Assembly (NCBI RefSeq): GCF_015356755.1
Contig: NZ_JADFCO010000058.1
Span: 37,862 to 101,861, forward strand
Length of the DNA: 64,000 nucleotides
Source: Nonlabens antarcticus
GTDB lineage: Bacteria > Bacteroidota > Bacteroidia > Flavobacteriales > Flavobacteriaceae
Direction of reading: 5' to 3'
Of this stretch, positions 26,167-35,542 are shown piece by piece. A model generated the notes under the pieces. That model made no database searches. It was not told where the DNA came from and saw nothing but the letters and a program-made list of their open reading frames with translations. A program made the position numbers and the translations under genes. The stretch's first letter is position 1. Every line of letters starts with the position of its first letter.

Positions 26167-28176
26167 CTAAGAACTAACTTTTACAAATGTTAATTCACAA
26201 GCCTTACATATTCGTCTTTCTTGGATGTATTCATTGATATCATACCAACCACCAGTTTTTTGCCAAATATCTAGTCCTCTCCCTAAAATCACTTTCCATC
26301 CGTTATTCATTTCAATAGATCTGTCGTGAATAAAATCGTCAAACTCATAGGAAAATAGGATACCCATTGATTCCAACGAATAGCGCATTTGTTCAAATGC
26401 ATCTTTCGCATTTTCTATAAAATCTTCATTATTACTAGTTACTAAGTGAACTTTAACTTCTGTGTCAGGATCTTTCTTTTCACTAATCAGTTTTGCTAGT
26501 TCCATAAAGTTGCGCAACTGATAGGGTAGCCTAATGTATGGGTCTGTGATATTAAAATCAGTGGCATTTAATAAATAAGCTCCAAACAAATTATCATAGG
26601 AAATACCAGACTGATTATCTCTAATTATTTTTTGCCCAGGTTCTAGTAATAAATTAACGTTTTCGGATTTCTGCGATTGACTGTTCTCAGCAACTTCCGT
26701 TTGCTGTATAGTAGGTTTTACTTCATTTTCAATCTCTTCTAGTGTCAAGATAGGAAAATGTTCTCCTGTTGATTTACTAACGTAACTAAAATCTACTTCT
26801 TCGAAGGTTTCATCCATTTTACGAAGTTGATCTTTAACACGCTTTCTATTTTCAATAGCGAAATCTAAAATTTCTTTTGCATCAGCTTCAGTGAAATCAT
26901 TATCTGGATAGATTATTTTAATTAGACCAGCGAATGTTTTGGCAATTGATGTTTTGTCTCGGGTAGTAATTGTGCTCGATAATTCAAAGTATTTTGTATA
27001 ATCGTGCGTTCTATCTTCTTTCCTGAGGTTCTTTAATACTTCAGCAAGGTAATCAACAATAAAACCGTACTGCGAAGTAAACATTTCATTTCGTAATTTC
27101 TGAACTTCCCACCCTGGAAGATATCCGTGCATACGGTCAAGGAAAGCTGTGTCATAATAATCCTTAGGCAAGGCCTCAAAAAGATCGCTATGTTTCATCA
27201 TATATTTTACTGAATGGTCTGTGTTTCCAACAAATACCATTGAAGCAGAAGCACCATAGACTTGTGTTCCTCTTGAAAAGGATTTATTAGCCATATAATT
27301 TTTCATTATATCCACTAAGCCACGGTCTACACGCTTTGTTTTACCTGCAAATTCATCATAGGCAACAACATCCCAATACCCAACTAATCCTATATCACCT
27401 GAACTATTATTTACAAATAGTTTCGCTTTTGATACTTCTCCACCAGAAATTAAAATACCGTGAGGTGACATTTCAGAATAAATATGGGACTTTCCTGTTC
27501 CTTTTGGACCTAGTTCTATTAAGTTATAATTGTTCTCTACAAATGGAACAAGTCTGCTTAGTTGTAAAAGTTTTGAACGAAATGTAAATTCTTCTGGATT
27601 AAGTCCAATTGATTGTAATAAAACATCCATCCATTCTTCCTTGCCAAAATGTTTCCGAACGCTTTTATATTCTTCAATATCTACATTAGAAACTTGAATA
27701 GGTTTTAAACTTTCAACCATCCAAGGTATATGATCTCTTTCATCTGAAGGAAAGTAAGCCAAGGTTAAAATGCACCAAACACCACTAGATAATAGTTTTT
27801 GATGCTCTCTGATAAGTGCATCTGAAATTGGAACGCGGTTTAAACCTAGATTCGCAAATGAAGCTTCATACCTATCCTGTCTGTCATTAAGCTGAACCGC
27901 CACTTTATCTATAATTCTATGAGAACCTTTTTCTCGAATTGTAGATTTTATTATTTGAGACTCGTCTCGATGCACAAAATGTTTGGCAATAATATTTTTA
28001 ACGGTTTCTACACCTTCATTAATTGTTGCTTCGTCATCTGTAGCGCAGTATTGCCCTAATAAATATTCAAGAACATAGGTAGGAACTATAGCATTACCTT
28101 TTACTAATTTGGTTAAATCCTTACGAACTACCTTACCTGCAAAGTGCTCGTTTATTTTTACATTTAGTGCGTTCAT
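26167..28176 (-). CDS. brxL: BrxL, BREX AAA+ protein with a MITD1-like C-terminal domain
   Basis: The first ~460 residues match BrxL: an N-terminal helical region, Walker A GPKGTGKS (223-230), Walker B VVAYDEFAG and VFVGNTDHSV. After a polar linker the C-terminal ~130 residues (about 535-665) carry YDNLFGAYL, DPYIRLPYQLRNFMELA and DFIHDRSIEMNNGW followed by GRGLDIW. That is the pattern of the PLD-like C-terminal domain of eukaryotic MITD1 (MIT_C). A Lon-type protease domain is not recognisable. In type I BREX, BrxL is a DNA-binding ring ATPase needed for defence. It is the last gene of the BREX operon, 5 bases after pglZ. Confidence 0.85.
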   Translation of the reverse strand: MNALNVKINEHFAGKVVRKDLTKLVKGNAIVPTYVLEYLLGQYCATDDEATINEGVETVKNIIAKHFVHRDESQIIKSTIREKGSHRIIDKVAVQLNDRQDRYEASFANLGLNRVPISDALIREHQKLLSSGVWCILTLAYFPSDERDHIPWMVESLKPIQVSNVDIEEYKSVRKHFGKEEWMDVLLQSIGLNPEEFTFRSKLLQLSRLVPFVENNYNLIELGPKGTGKSHIYSEMSPHGILISGGEVSKAKLFVNNSSGDIGLVGYWDVVAYDEFAGKTKRVDRGLVDIMKNYMANKSFSRGTQVYGASASMVFVGNTDHSVKYMMKHSDLFEALPKDYYDTAFLDRMHGYLPGWEVQKLRNEMFTSQYGFIVDYLAEVLKNLRKEDRTHDYTKYFELSSTITTRDKTSIAKTFAGLIKIIYPDNDFTEADAKEILDFAIENRKRVKDQLRKMDETFEEVDFSYVSKSTGEHFPILTLEEIENEVKPTIQQTEVAENSQSQKSENVNLLLEPGQKIIRDNQSGISYDNLFGAYLLNATDFNITDPYIRLPYQLRNFMELAKLISEKKDPDTEVKVHLVTSNNEDFIENAKDAFEQMRYSLESMGILFSYEFDDFIHDRSIEMNNGWKVILGRGLDIWQKTGGWYDINEYIQERRICKACELTFVKVSS

Positions 28177-28181
28177 AGGTT

Positions 28182-30680
28182 TTAAAATTCATCAAAGTCA
28201 TTAGTAAAAGAAATATTGAGAGTATAGTAATACTCTTTGTAAGTTCTCCATTTGTTAGCGCGATCCATTGGTTCTTCTAGTACCAGTTTTACGCGTTTAT
28301 TTTTATATTTACCGCTTGCTTGAGCGGTTAGTTGGAATCTGTTCTTAACTTCTCGCTGACGTTGATTTTCTTCTTTAATATCGAAGGTGTAGGTAAACTG
28401 ATCACTTAACAACGTACCATCTTCTGCTTGAATGGATGCTTTAATTTTTCTTTCCAACATAGTATCATCTATCTGCTCTGTTTGAATAAATGAGACCGCG
28501 AGCAAGTTTGTAGTTATCTTGTCGGTAGATTTTATAATATCTATTTCTACCTGAGCTGTCGTGTCTTGACGCTTTTTATTCACTTTTACTACGGGTATTA
28601 TAATTTCTTGTAACGATGCACCACCGTGAATAAATTTAGATCCAGCACCTTTAACTCGTAATCTATTTACCGATTTTGGAATTAATGCATTACCGGTACT
28701 TTTTAGTCCGAGTTGCTCGTGCGTAAAACACTTTACTCCATCATTCCCAGTTATGTCAGTTCCAAGTACAAACCTTCTATTTTGCTTATCAACTACACCT
28801 TTTATATCAGCTGTTGTAAAATCGCTTTCTTCTAATGTTTCATATTGATATAAAAACCCGTGATCTGAAGTGATAATCATATTATTACCATTCATATTAG
28901 AAATCTTCTTTAATAAGTCCATAAAGAAGTTTAGCTCGCTTTCTACCGCATCAAATACTTTGTCTTGCGAGGTTGTGTCATCACCAGTATCATCTATATT
29001 GTTATGGTAGATATAAATAACATCATATTGCTTTACAAAGTCCCTACCTGTTGTATTGGCACTAAACTTCATAAAATCTTCAGCTAAAATTGCTGTTGCT
29101 CGTGCTTCAGAATTTTCTGTTAGAATTTTCGAGCGAGATGCAATACCCATAGATGGCATTCCATCTACTAAAATTTGGTCTGTTCCTTCTTTTATTGATA
29201 GATCTTTATGAGGCAACAATGACGCCATCCCTAATTGTGTATAGGATGGTAATGATGCTAACGCACCTTCAATTTCACTATCATATCTATTCTCTTGTGT
29301 TAATCTTTTATGGATCTCAACACCACACTCAAATCGTAATGCATCAGATATTATGACAAACACACGTTGCTTTTTTTCAACAAAAGGTTGGATGTGGTTT
29401 TTGAAAAATTGTCTTTGACTATAGTTTTTGGCTACTGGCCAGTTTTCTAAATCATCAATAATTGATTGCCATTTATCATTGTAATGAAGTAACCAGTCAT
29501 TGGTATATATTTTTTCTACTTTTTGAGCCAAACCGGCAAGTATGTTATCTTGATTGGATCTTCGGTAGTTTAGAATAAACTTTCTATATAGATAATCAAT
29601 TTCATAAAGTGACGTCGTGTATTGTTCTAAACCATTTTCAACAGACATAAATTCAACTTTAAGTTTTTGAATTTGATATTGTAGCTGTGAAGCAAAAGAT
29701 ACACTTTGGTAAAATGCCACAAAATGAGGGTTATACCAAAACGTATGTTCCCTTTGTTTTACGATATTTTGTAAGGACTCATTTGAAATTTCATTTATAA
29801 TTAAACGCTGAACGAGATCGTGAATTATTTTTTTGTCAGTGAGTTTAAATAATTCATCGTTTACGGCTTTTTCTAAAGGCAACGTATTGAGAATACTTTC
29901 AACTTGTAGGTCGCTTGCTATTTGAAAAGAAATTTTATCAAACCCTTCTCGGTAGGTAATGCTATCTTTCCAAAGGGCTAATAAAAGTCTTGTTTCTTTA
30001 GAAAGTTTAGGGCTAGCGGTTGTATTAAAATTATCTGTAAATGCCTCTACAAGGAAATCATAGATTGATGGCGTTTTACTTGTGTATTTAAACTTGTTTT
30101 GAATTTGAGTCCAGTAAAAGTCTGATAGTTCGTAACGTTCTAAATCTCTTTGCAACTTTTCATTACCATTAGCAAAAGCTGTTCCGTGTGCGTGTATAAA
30201 GGTGTTAAGATTAACGTAATCAGTATTTAGGGTTACTGCTACCATTTTGTAACGAATGTCTCTGTGAGAATCTCCTTTACCTAATAAATCTTTTAATTTG
30301 TCAACGCGCTCTTTGGACTTGAAAAATTGGATATGTTCCCCAACTAATTCCTTAAAACTAAACTCTAACCCTAAATCTTGAAGAATAATAGCCTCTTGAT
30401 CGGTATGGAAAACATGATACGCTAGCTCTAAATCTAACAACCAATTTTCATTGGGTTTAGGTTTTGGGGTATTGCTATACACCAGAAATTTAATCTTAGT
30501 GGTATTCGATGTAATCTTATACTTTATTTCAAATTCATTGCTTTGTAGATGGCATTTTTCAACCCCCTTTAAATCCAGGGCATCAAAGCTTTCTTTTAAT
30601 TCATTACGATCATCGTACCAAAAAATCACATCGTGATCTCGGAACTTTTTTTCTAACGCTTCTTGTATTTTTATACTCAT
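28182..30680 (-). CDS. pglZ: PglZ, BREX type I alkaline-phosphatase-superfamily protein
   Basis: This 832-residue protein begins IKIQEALEKKFRDHDVIFWYDD, the PglZ family-A start, and carries the phosphatase-superfamily core VIISDALRFECGVEIH and later IITSDHGFLYQ, with metal-binding aspartates and histidine. PglZ is essential in every BREX type and is a probable nuclease or hydrolase. It lies between the methyltransferase gene (14-base gap) and brxL (5-base gap). Confidence 0.93.
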   Translation of the reverse strand: MSIKIQEALEKKFRDHDVIFWYDDRNELKESFDALDLKGVEKCHLQSNEFEIKYKITSNTTKIKFLVYSNTPKPKPNENWLLDLELAYHVFHTDQEAIILQDLGLEFSFKELVGEHIQFFKSKERVDKLKDLLGKGDSHRDIRYKMVAVTLNTDYVNLNTFIHAHGTAFANGNEKLQRDLERYELSDFYWTQIQNKFKYTSKTPSIYDFLVEAFTDNFNTTASPKLSKETRLLLALWKDSITYREGFDKISFQIASDLQVESILNTLPLEKAVNDELFKLTDKKIIHDLVQRLIINEISNESLQNIVKQREHTFWYNPHFVAFYQSVSFASQLQYQIQKLKVEFMSVENGLEQYTTSLYEIDYLYRKFILNYRRSNQDNILAGLAQKVEKIYTNDWLLHYNDKWQSIIDDLENWPVAKNYSQRQFFKNHIQPFVEKKQRVFVIISDALRFECGVEIHKRLTQENRYDSEIEGALASLPSYTQLGMASLLPHKDLSIKEGTDQILVDGMPSMGIASRSKILTENSEARATAILAEDFMKFSANTTGRDFVKQYDVIYIYHNNIDDTGDDTTSQDKVFDAVESELNFFMDLLKKISNMNGNNMIITSDHGFLYQYETLEESDFTTADIKGVVDKQNRRFVLGTDITGNDGVKCFTHEQLGLKSTGNALIPKSVNRLRVKGAGSKFIHGGASLQEIIIPVVKVNKKRQDTTAQVEIDIIKSTDKITTNLLAVSFIQTEQIDDTMLERKIKASIQAEDGTLLSDQFTYTFDIKEENQRQREVKNRFQLTAQASGKYKNKRVKLVLEEPMDRANKWRTYKEYYYTLNISFTNDFDEF

Positions 30681-30694
30681 TTAATATTAACACT

Positions 30695-32137
30695 TTATAA
30701 TTCTGTTTTAAATACTCTAATAACTTTAGACCAACCACGATTCCATGTTCCACTTGCTTTATCATCAAATAGTAATAATTCATTATTTACGTTACTACTA
30801 ATTTCTTCAACGAAAGTTTCCAATCGTTGTGTTTTGGTTATTGAAATTAATGGACTTACTAAGACATAGTAGGTTAACCTACTAGAGTTTCTTTTTAGTA
30901 AATTAATTAAACTGTGTAATTGGAAAAAATCCATATCAATTACGTTCGAGAAAATATGAACAGTAATGTCTCCAACGTTTTTGGCAAGGACTATATCTTC
31001 ATCAATTAAAGAGTCAAAATCTTTATTAATCGTTCTTATTATTTGAGTGTCTTTAGAAACGTGCAGAGCTGCTCTTTTAAGTGCAGCTAGGGAAGGTTCT
31101 ATTAACGTTACTGATTTAATATTTTCACTTGAAAACCTATCAATAAACATTTTTGAGGCTGGTGCCTGACCACATCCCCAATCGAATAAGTGTATATTTT
31201 CTAAATTTTCAGGTAATCCATCAAAAGCATCTTTCAACTTTGCGAAATGCATTTTTCCGAGTTGTGACATATAAACCACTAATTGATCCTCAGTTGTTAG
31301 AACAGCTGTGCCACGACCTAAAGATCTAAATATTGAATCTGTGTTCAATAAATTATTATAGAGCTCTCTGTTAAGCCCCCAAATTTCACTCATATCGTAA
31401 TAATTGGCAGATATTAACTCTGCATAAGCTGTGTCGCTTTCAATAATATAACCAGGTATAAAAGGTGCAGTAATAATACCCCTTTCTAGATATGTATCTA
31501 TTAGCTGTTGGATTTCATTATAAGGATTATCCTCAAAATTGATACTTAAACCCAGAGCCTCTTCTAAAATGGAATTTTGAAGAAATGTCTTTGTGCTATT
31601 CCCGTAACTTTCTACTAATAAATCTCTTATTTCAGCAAGCCGACCTCCATTGAATTCTGCAAAATGCCCAACGGCAGTTGCATAGTAATTTAATAAAACG
31701 TTCAAAGTTTCTTTTTGCCCATCTGACTGCGTTAAGAAGGAATCCTCCAGTAAATCTAATAGAGGCCCATAGCCATCAATTAATTCAGTTGCATTACGAC
31801 AATTCATAAATATTGTCGATGCCTCTATAATTTTAGATTTTTCTAAATTTTTTCTTTCAAGAATATCTAAAAAATAACCAAAGCCGAATGGCTCATTTAG
31901 CCTAACAGAAGTAGCCAATAATAGGTTAAGAAATGTTTCGTTCTTTGTGTGGGTAAAGTCTAATTCTGAAATTTTAGGATATGTTGGTAAATTCCTGAAG
32001 AATAACTTATCCTCAATAATCGCTTCATAATTACTTAGGCTATAGTAATCATATAATTCATCAAGTCTTTCATCAATAAATATTTCTAGCTGTATCTCAG
32101 ATAAAAGTGCGTTTTTGTAGTCGTCTAAAAATGCCAT
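30695..32137 (-). CDS. Rossmann-fold methyltransferase-like protein in the BREX operon
   Basis: This 480-residue protein has an all-helical N-terminal ~300 residues without a recognised domain, then a class I methyltransferase core: motif I LFDWGCGQAPAS (317-328) and motif II VTLIEPS (343-349). It lacks an NPPY or DPPY catalytic motif, so an N6-adenine or N4-cytosine DNA methylase role is unlikely. The arrangement recalls Rsm22-type RNA methyltransferases, but that is only a loose resemblance. The gene is not part of the canonical BREX set. It lies 3 bases after the SAP-tail gene and 14 before pglZ, so it is almost certainly cotranscribed. Confidence 0.6.
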   Translation of the reverse strand: MAFLDDYKNALLSEIQLEIFIDERLDELYDYYSLSNYEAIIEDKLFFRNLPTYPKISELDFTHTKNETFLNLLLATSVRLNEPFGFGYFLDILERKNLEKSKIIEASTIFMNCRNATELIDGYGPLLDLLEDSFLTQSDGQKETLNVLLNYYATAVGHFAEFNGGRLAEIRDLLVESYGNSTKTFLQNSILEEALGLSINFEDNPYNEIQQLIDTYLERGIITAPFIPGYIIESDTAYAELISANYYDMSEIWGLNRELYNNLLNTDSIFRSLGRGTAVLTTEDQLVVYMSQLGKMHFAKLKDAFDGLPENLENIHLFDWGCGQAPASKMFIDRFSSENIKSVTLIEPSLAALKRAALHVSKDTQIIRTINKDFDSLIDEDIVLAKNVGDITVHIFSNVIDMDFFQLHSLINLLKRNSSRLTYYVLVSPLISITKTQRLETFVEEISSNVNNELLLFDDKASGTWNRGWSKVIRVFKTEL

Positions 32138-32140
32138 AGA

Positions 32141-33802
32141 TTATTGAGATAAAATAAATTTAATTAAGTCTTCCTTATTAAATTTTGAATATCCTTTATA
32201 ACCTTTTTCTTTACATATTCCCTTAAGTTCTAAAGTAGAATACTTTTCTAATTTGGCAAATGTAAAATCATTAACGTTGTCGGTATTTTGTTCAATTTCG
32301 GCTGATTGTAAGTCTGTAAAAAGTGTAGGCTCATTAACTGTATTTGCTTTATTCCTGCTAGTTTTGCTTTCTGATTTGATAGTTTCCTTTTTTAGCAATA
32401 ATTCTTTTTCCATCTTACTACCGCTGTCTGTATTTGATGTTGGTAGTACAGGCGCTTCAATTTTTACATCGTTTGTGTTAGTTGTAATCGTTGTTCGAAT
32501 TTCTGGAATGATTGATTTACCCAACTTAATTAATAATCGCTCTTCATCAAATTTCGCACTATTTTTTTGACACCAATTCTTTATAGTATTTAGCAGCATA
32601 GAAGTTAGTGAGTCTTTCTCTAAAACAACTTTCGCCTGCTTTTCATAAGCATAGCTATCTCCCAATAAACTGATATAATTAAAAGATTTGTTTGATTTTA
32701 TTTCTTGTTTTCTAGGTGATATATTTTCCAAAAACTCTATTTTATCACTAGTTTTATGGTCTTTAAAAGCATAGTTGAACAGTGATTCAATAAGATAAAA
32801 CTCGAGCTTAGTATTTAGTTTATATTTAACTTCTACTTTACGATTGTTACTTGTATAGCTGTTGCGTAAAGCGGTGTATCCTGTATGAAGTCCGAATACA
32901 AGTGCTAATTCTTCAACTAGGTTGCTTGTTGTATTAGATAATAATCCAAAAACAAGATCATTATCACTTTTCACTTTACCTTTTCCATAGGTGTGTAATA
33001 TCGCTAATTTGTAGGTTAAGGATTTGGTGTCAATCGACTCTAGTTTTATAGCATTGAATTGTTTCTGTACTTTCTGTTTTTCTTTTTTACCAGATTCGTT
33101 CACGTCATCTATTGAAATTGGCTTTGCTAAATATTTAAAAATTGGATTATTTCCCGAGAATATATTTTGAAAATTCGTGTTTACTGCTATTTTTTCGCTT
33201 TTAACTTCATTTGTAATTTGTGAATTAAAATAAGTTACAGCTGATAAGTAATTAGTAGTGGTGTCAAGGTCTCTAAAGCTAGAATTTAATAAACCAATCT
33301 TCATAAATGCAAGACCACCCATCAAACGGTCATAGGCCTCCATTTTAGTTTTCAGTTTTTGCTCAGAATAAGTTTCTGGAAAGTTATGTTGACCTTCAAG
33401 TTTAACCGTTTCAGGTTTTGATTTATATTGATAAGAAATAGCCCACTCGGGAACAAAAGCTGCACCCTGATTTATATTCCAAATCACATTTTCTGCTTTC
33501 TCTTTATCTGCGAAGTGAATTTTTATTAAGCGCGAAATAGGCAAGCAATCTGCGTACACAAAATAGTGATCTTGTAATTGCATTAATTTAGCGATATCCC
33601 CTTCAATTAATGTAACTTCAATTGAACAATCACTATCAGCGTTCCATTGTTTATCAGACAATAATAGAAAGGAATTATATTGATCTTGAATATCTCGATT
33701 CTTATTACTTAAAAATCGAGAAGGGCAGAAAACACCTCTCACTAAGTAATGCGCTAGAGTGTCTGATTGTATATGTAAATAAAATGTTTTTGTTTTTCCC
33801 AT
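32141..33802 (-). CDS. BREX-operon protein of unknown function with SAP-like C-terminus
   Basis: I do not recognise the main body of this 553-residue protein. The N-terminal ~150 residues look like a folded beta-rich domain (FYLHIQSDTLAHYLVRGVF; CSIEVTLIEGDIAKL). The middle is alpha/beta with many Asn, Lys and Thr, and residues ~450-510 are a charged low-complexity linker. The last ~36 residues (YSTLELKGICKEKGYKGYS onward) match the helix-extended-helix pattern of SAP/Rho-N DNA-binding modules. It may therefore bring an effector to nucleic acid. It sits between the small helicase (5-base gap) and the methyltransferase (3-base gap). Confidence 0.55.
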   Translation of the reverse strand: MGKTKTFYLHIQSDTLAHYLVRGVFCPSRFLSNKNRDIQDQYNSFLLLSDKQWNADSDCSIEVTLIEGDIAKLMQLQDHYFVYADCLPISRLIKIHFADKEKAENVIWNINQGAAFVPEWAISYQYKSKPETVKLEGQHNFPETYSEQKLKTKMEAYDRLMGGLAFMKIGLLNSSFRDLDTTTNYLSAVTYFNSQITNEVKSEKIAVNTNFQNIFSGNNPIFKYLAKPISIDDVNESGKKEKQKVQKQFNAIKLESIDTKSLTYKLAILHTYGKGKVKSDNDLVFGLLSNTTSNLVEELALVFGLHTGYTALRNSYTSNNRKVEVKYKLNTKLEFYLIESLFNYAFKDHKTSDKIEFLENISPRKQEIKSNKSFNYISLLGDSYAYEKQAKVVLEKDSLTSMLLNTIKNWCQKNSAKFDEERLLIKLGKSIIPEIRTTITTNTNDVKIEAPVLPTSNTDSGSKMEKELLLKKETIKSESKTSRNKANTVNEPTLFTDLQSAEIEQNTDNVNDFTFAKLEKYSTLELKGICKEKGYKGYSKFNKEDLIKFILSQ

Positions 33803-33807
33803 AATCT

Positions 33808-34923
33808 TTAAAATGGTAAATCGTCCTCTTCTTCAACAATATTAGTGTTCGTGTTTGACCTTGAAGTTGTAATTGTATTATTGTTATCCGCTACATAATC
33901 TTCTTCCTCTAAAGTTCCTCGACTCAGGGATGTCGCCAAAGGTCTCATATTCGACTCCCTATAATTAGAATAACTCCTATCTAATAAAAAAACATTATTT
34001 TTTGACCTTGTGAGAACTACGTAAATGTCATTTTCGGTAACAATATTTGGACGTTCACGTAACCACCAAGTGTAACTGGAAAAATTAGGAACTATTATAG
34101 TATTGAACTCTAATCCTTTACAAGATTTAAAAGTAGTTACGTGAACACGCTCTATACTTGTTAATTCCTCTTCCTCATTAACATAGAATGAACAATTTAT
34201 TCCTTTATCACTTAACTTGCTATGTAAGCTGCGCACACTTCCTTGAAATGGATCCAATATTGCGATATTATGAGTTGCGTCTGGGTAGGTATTAATAATA
34301 TCAATAATAGCTTGAATTTGATCGTCTTCATCATTATCCAAATGAATTAATTGTGGAATTGGGCCAGTGGAATTTCCGTCCTGTATCATATGATCAGGGA
34401 ACAAGCTTCTAACAAATCTTGTTATTTCACGTGTGTTTCTAAAGTTTGTATGAAGAGTATATTCTTGATTGTTAAATATTTCTCTAAGTTGTTCTGACCT
34501 AGTGCACTGATTTGGATATAATATTTGATTGTCATCTGTGGTATAAGATACTGATTTTGAAAATCGCCTTATAATATTATACTTTTCCAGATTTACATCT
34601 TGAGCTTCGTCTACAATAATTTCATCATAATGCTGTTGTCCATTGCCAGTTGTGAATCTGAAAGTACGATTTACATTTTGAGCTGCATTATTATTTAAAG
34701 TTCGACAGGTTTCAGTAAGAAATCTTTCTAGAGAAACAGTATAGGTTAAGAGCAAACTCTTTTTAGAGCCAGTATCATAATTTCGGATGTGTCGCCATAA
34801 ACCAATGACGCTTTTTCCTGTTCCCGGTCCTCCAGACACCGCTACTGCTCCAGGGTAATTCAAAACAGACTGTTGGTCTCCTGTTAAATCTGTGATGATT
34901 GGTAGTTGAAAATTATAAGCCAT
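33808..34923 (-). CDS. Small SF1 helicase-like ATPase ending in an SSB-type tail
   Basis: This 371-residue protein has Walker A GGPGTGKS (31-38), LLLTYTVSLERFL (Ia), DEIIVDEAQDV (100-110), a motif IV-type LHTNFRNTREI, then VHVTTFKSCKGLEFNTIIV (motif V) and YVVLTRSKNNVFLL (motif VI). It is shorter than UvrD and seems to lack the 1B and 2B insertions. The last ~33 residues are disordered Asn/Thr/Ser repeats ending EEEDDLPF, the consensus of the Bacteroidota SSB C-terminal tail. That tail normally docks SSB onto repair proteins. The gene is within the BREX operon, 2 bases after the AlkB-like gene. Confidence 0.75.
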   Translation of the reverse strand: MAYNFQLPIITDLTGDQQSVLNYPGAVAVSGGPGTGKSVIGLWRHIRNYDTGSKKSLLLTYTVSLERFLTETCRTLNNNAAQNVNRTFRFTTGNGQQHYDEIIVDEAQDVNLEKYNIIRRFSKSVSYTTDDNQILYPNQCTRSEQLREIFNNQEYTLHTNFRNTREITRFVRSLFPDHMIQDGNSTGPIPQLIHLDNDEDDQIQAIIDIINTYPDATHNIAILDPFQGSVRSLHSKLSDKGINCSFYVNEEEELTSIERVHVTTFKSCKGLEFNTIIVPNFSSYTWWLRERPNIVTENDIYVVLTRSKNNVFLLDRSYSNYRESNMRPLATSLSRGTLEEEDYVADNNNTITTSRSNTNTNIVEEEDDLPF

Positions 34924-34925
34924 AT

Positions 34926-35540
34926 TTATTTTATTACTCTAAAGGTTAAATTAACACGTTCTCCTAGCATTTTTTTAGTTTTAGGAATCTGATGTTTCCA
35001 GTAATGCTGCAATTCTCCTTGCATAATTAGTAAACTACCGTGTTGCAATAGAATGTCGATACGTTCTTCAGTCTCTTTATGTTTTAACTGAAACTTACGT
35101 TCAGCCCCAAAATTTACAGAAGCTATAACGGGGTTTTCACCCAACTCTTTTTCGGCATCTGTATGCCAGGAAATAGAATCACTCCCGTCTCGGTATCGAT
35201 TTAAAAGCACGCTATTAAAAACAACATTGGCTTTAGGCTCAATATCATTTTTAACTTTTAATAAGCCTGGACTCCAAGAGTGAGGTTGTAAAGTGATTCC
35301 TGAAAAGCTATAGGGCTTTTCATTATCACCATACCAAGCTGTTAATCTTGGAAATGGTATTTCTTTACCATACATTTTCATAGATTCTTGTTTCCATTTG
35401 ATATCTTCTATCAATCGCTTGAAGTATTTATCTGCAATGGCTTTATCATAAAAATTAGGAAAATAGATATATTCCCCATTCTGTATTTTAACAGGCTTAC
35501 CGTGTTCTGGTGGTTTTGAAAACATATCTATTGTATCCAT
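34926..35540 (-). CDS. AlkB-like 2-oxoglutarate/Fe(II) dioxygenase in the BREX operon
   Basis: A 204-residue protein when started at the ATG at 35540, two bases after the pglX stop; an upstream ATG at 35570 would overlap pglX. It has the AlkB core: PRLTAWYGD, a VLLNRYRDGSDSISWHTDAE block with iron ligands H126 and D128, the third ligand H183 in YWKHQIP, and RVNLTFR carrying the 2-oxoglutarate arginine. It is closest to the AlkB/ALKBH2 type that removes methyl groups from bases. Such a gene inside BREX is unusual, and the substrate is unknown. Confidence 0.85.
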   Translation of the reverse strand: MDTIDMFSKPPEHGKPVKIQNGEYIYFPNFYDKAIADKYFKRLIEDIKWKQESMKMYGKEIPFPRLTAWYGDNEKPYSFSGITLQPHSWSPGLLKVKNDIEPKANVVFNSVLLNRYRDGSDSISWHTDAEKELGENPVIASVNFGAERKFQLKHKETEERIDILLQHGSLLIMQGELQHYWKHQIPKTKKMLGERVNLTFRVIK

Positions 35541-35542
35541 AA

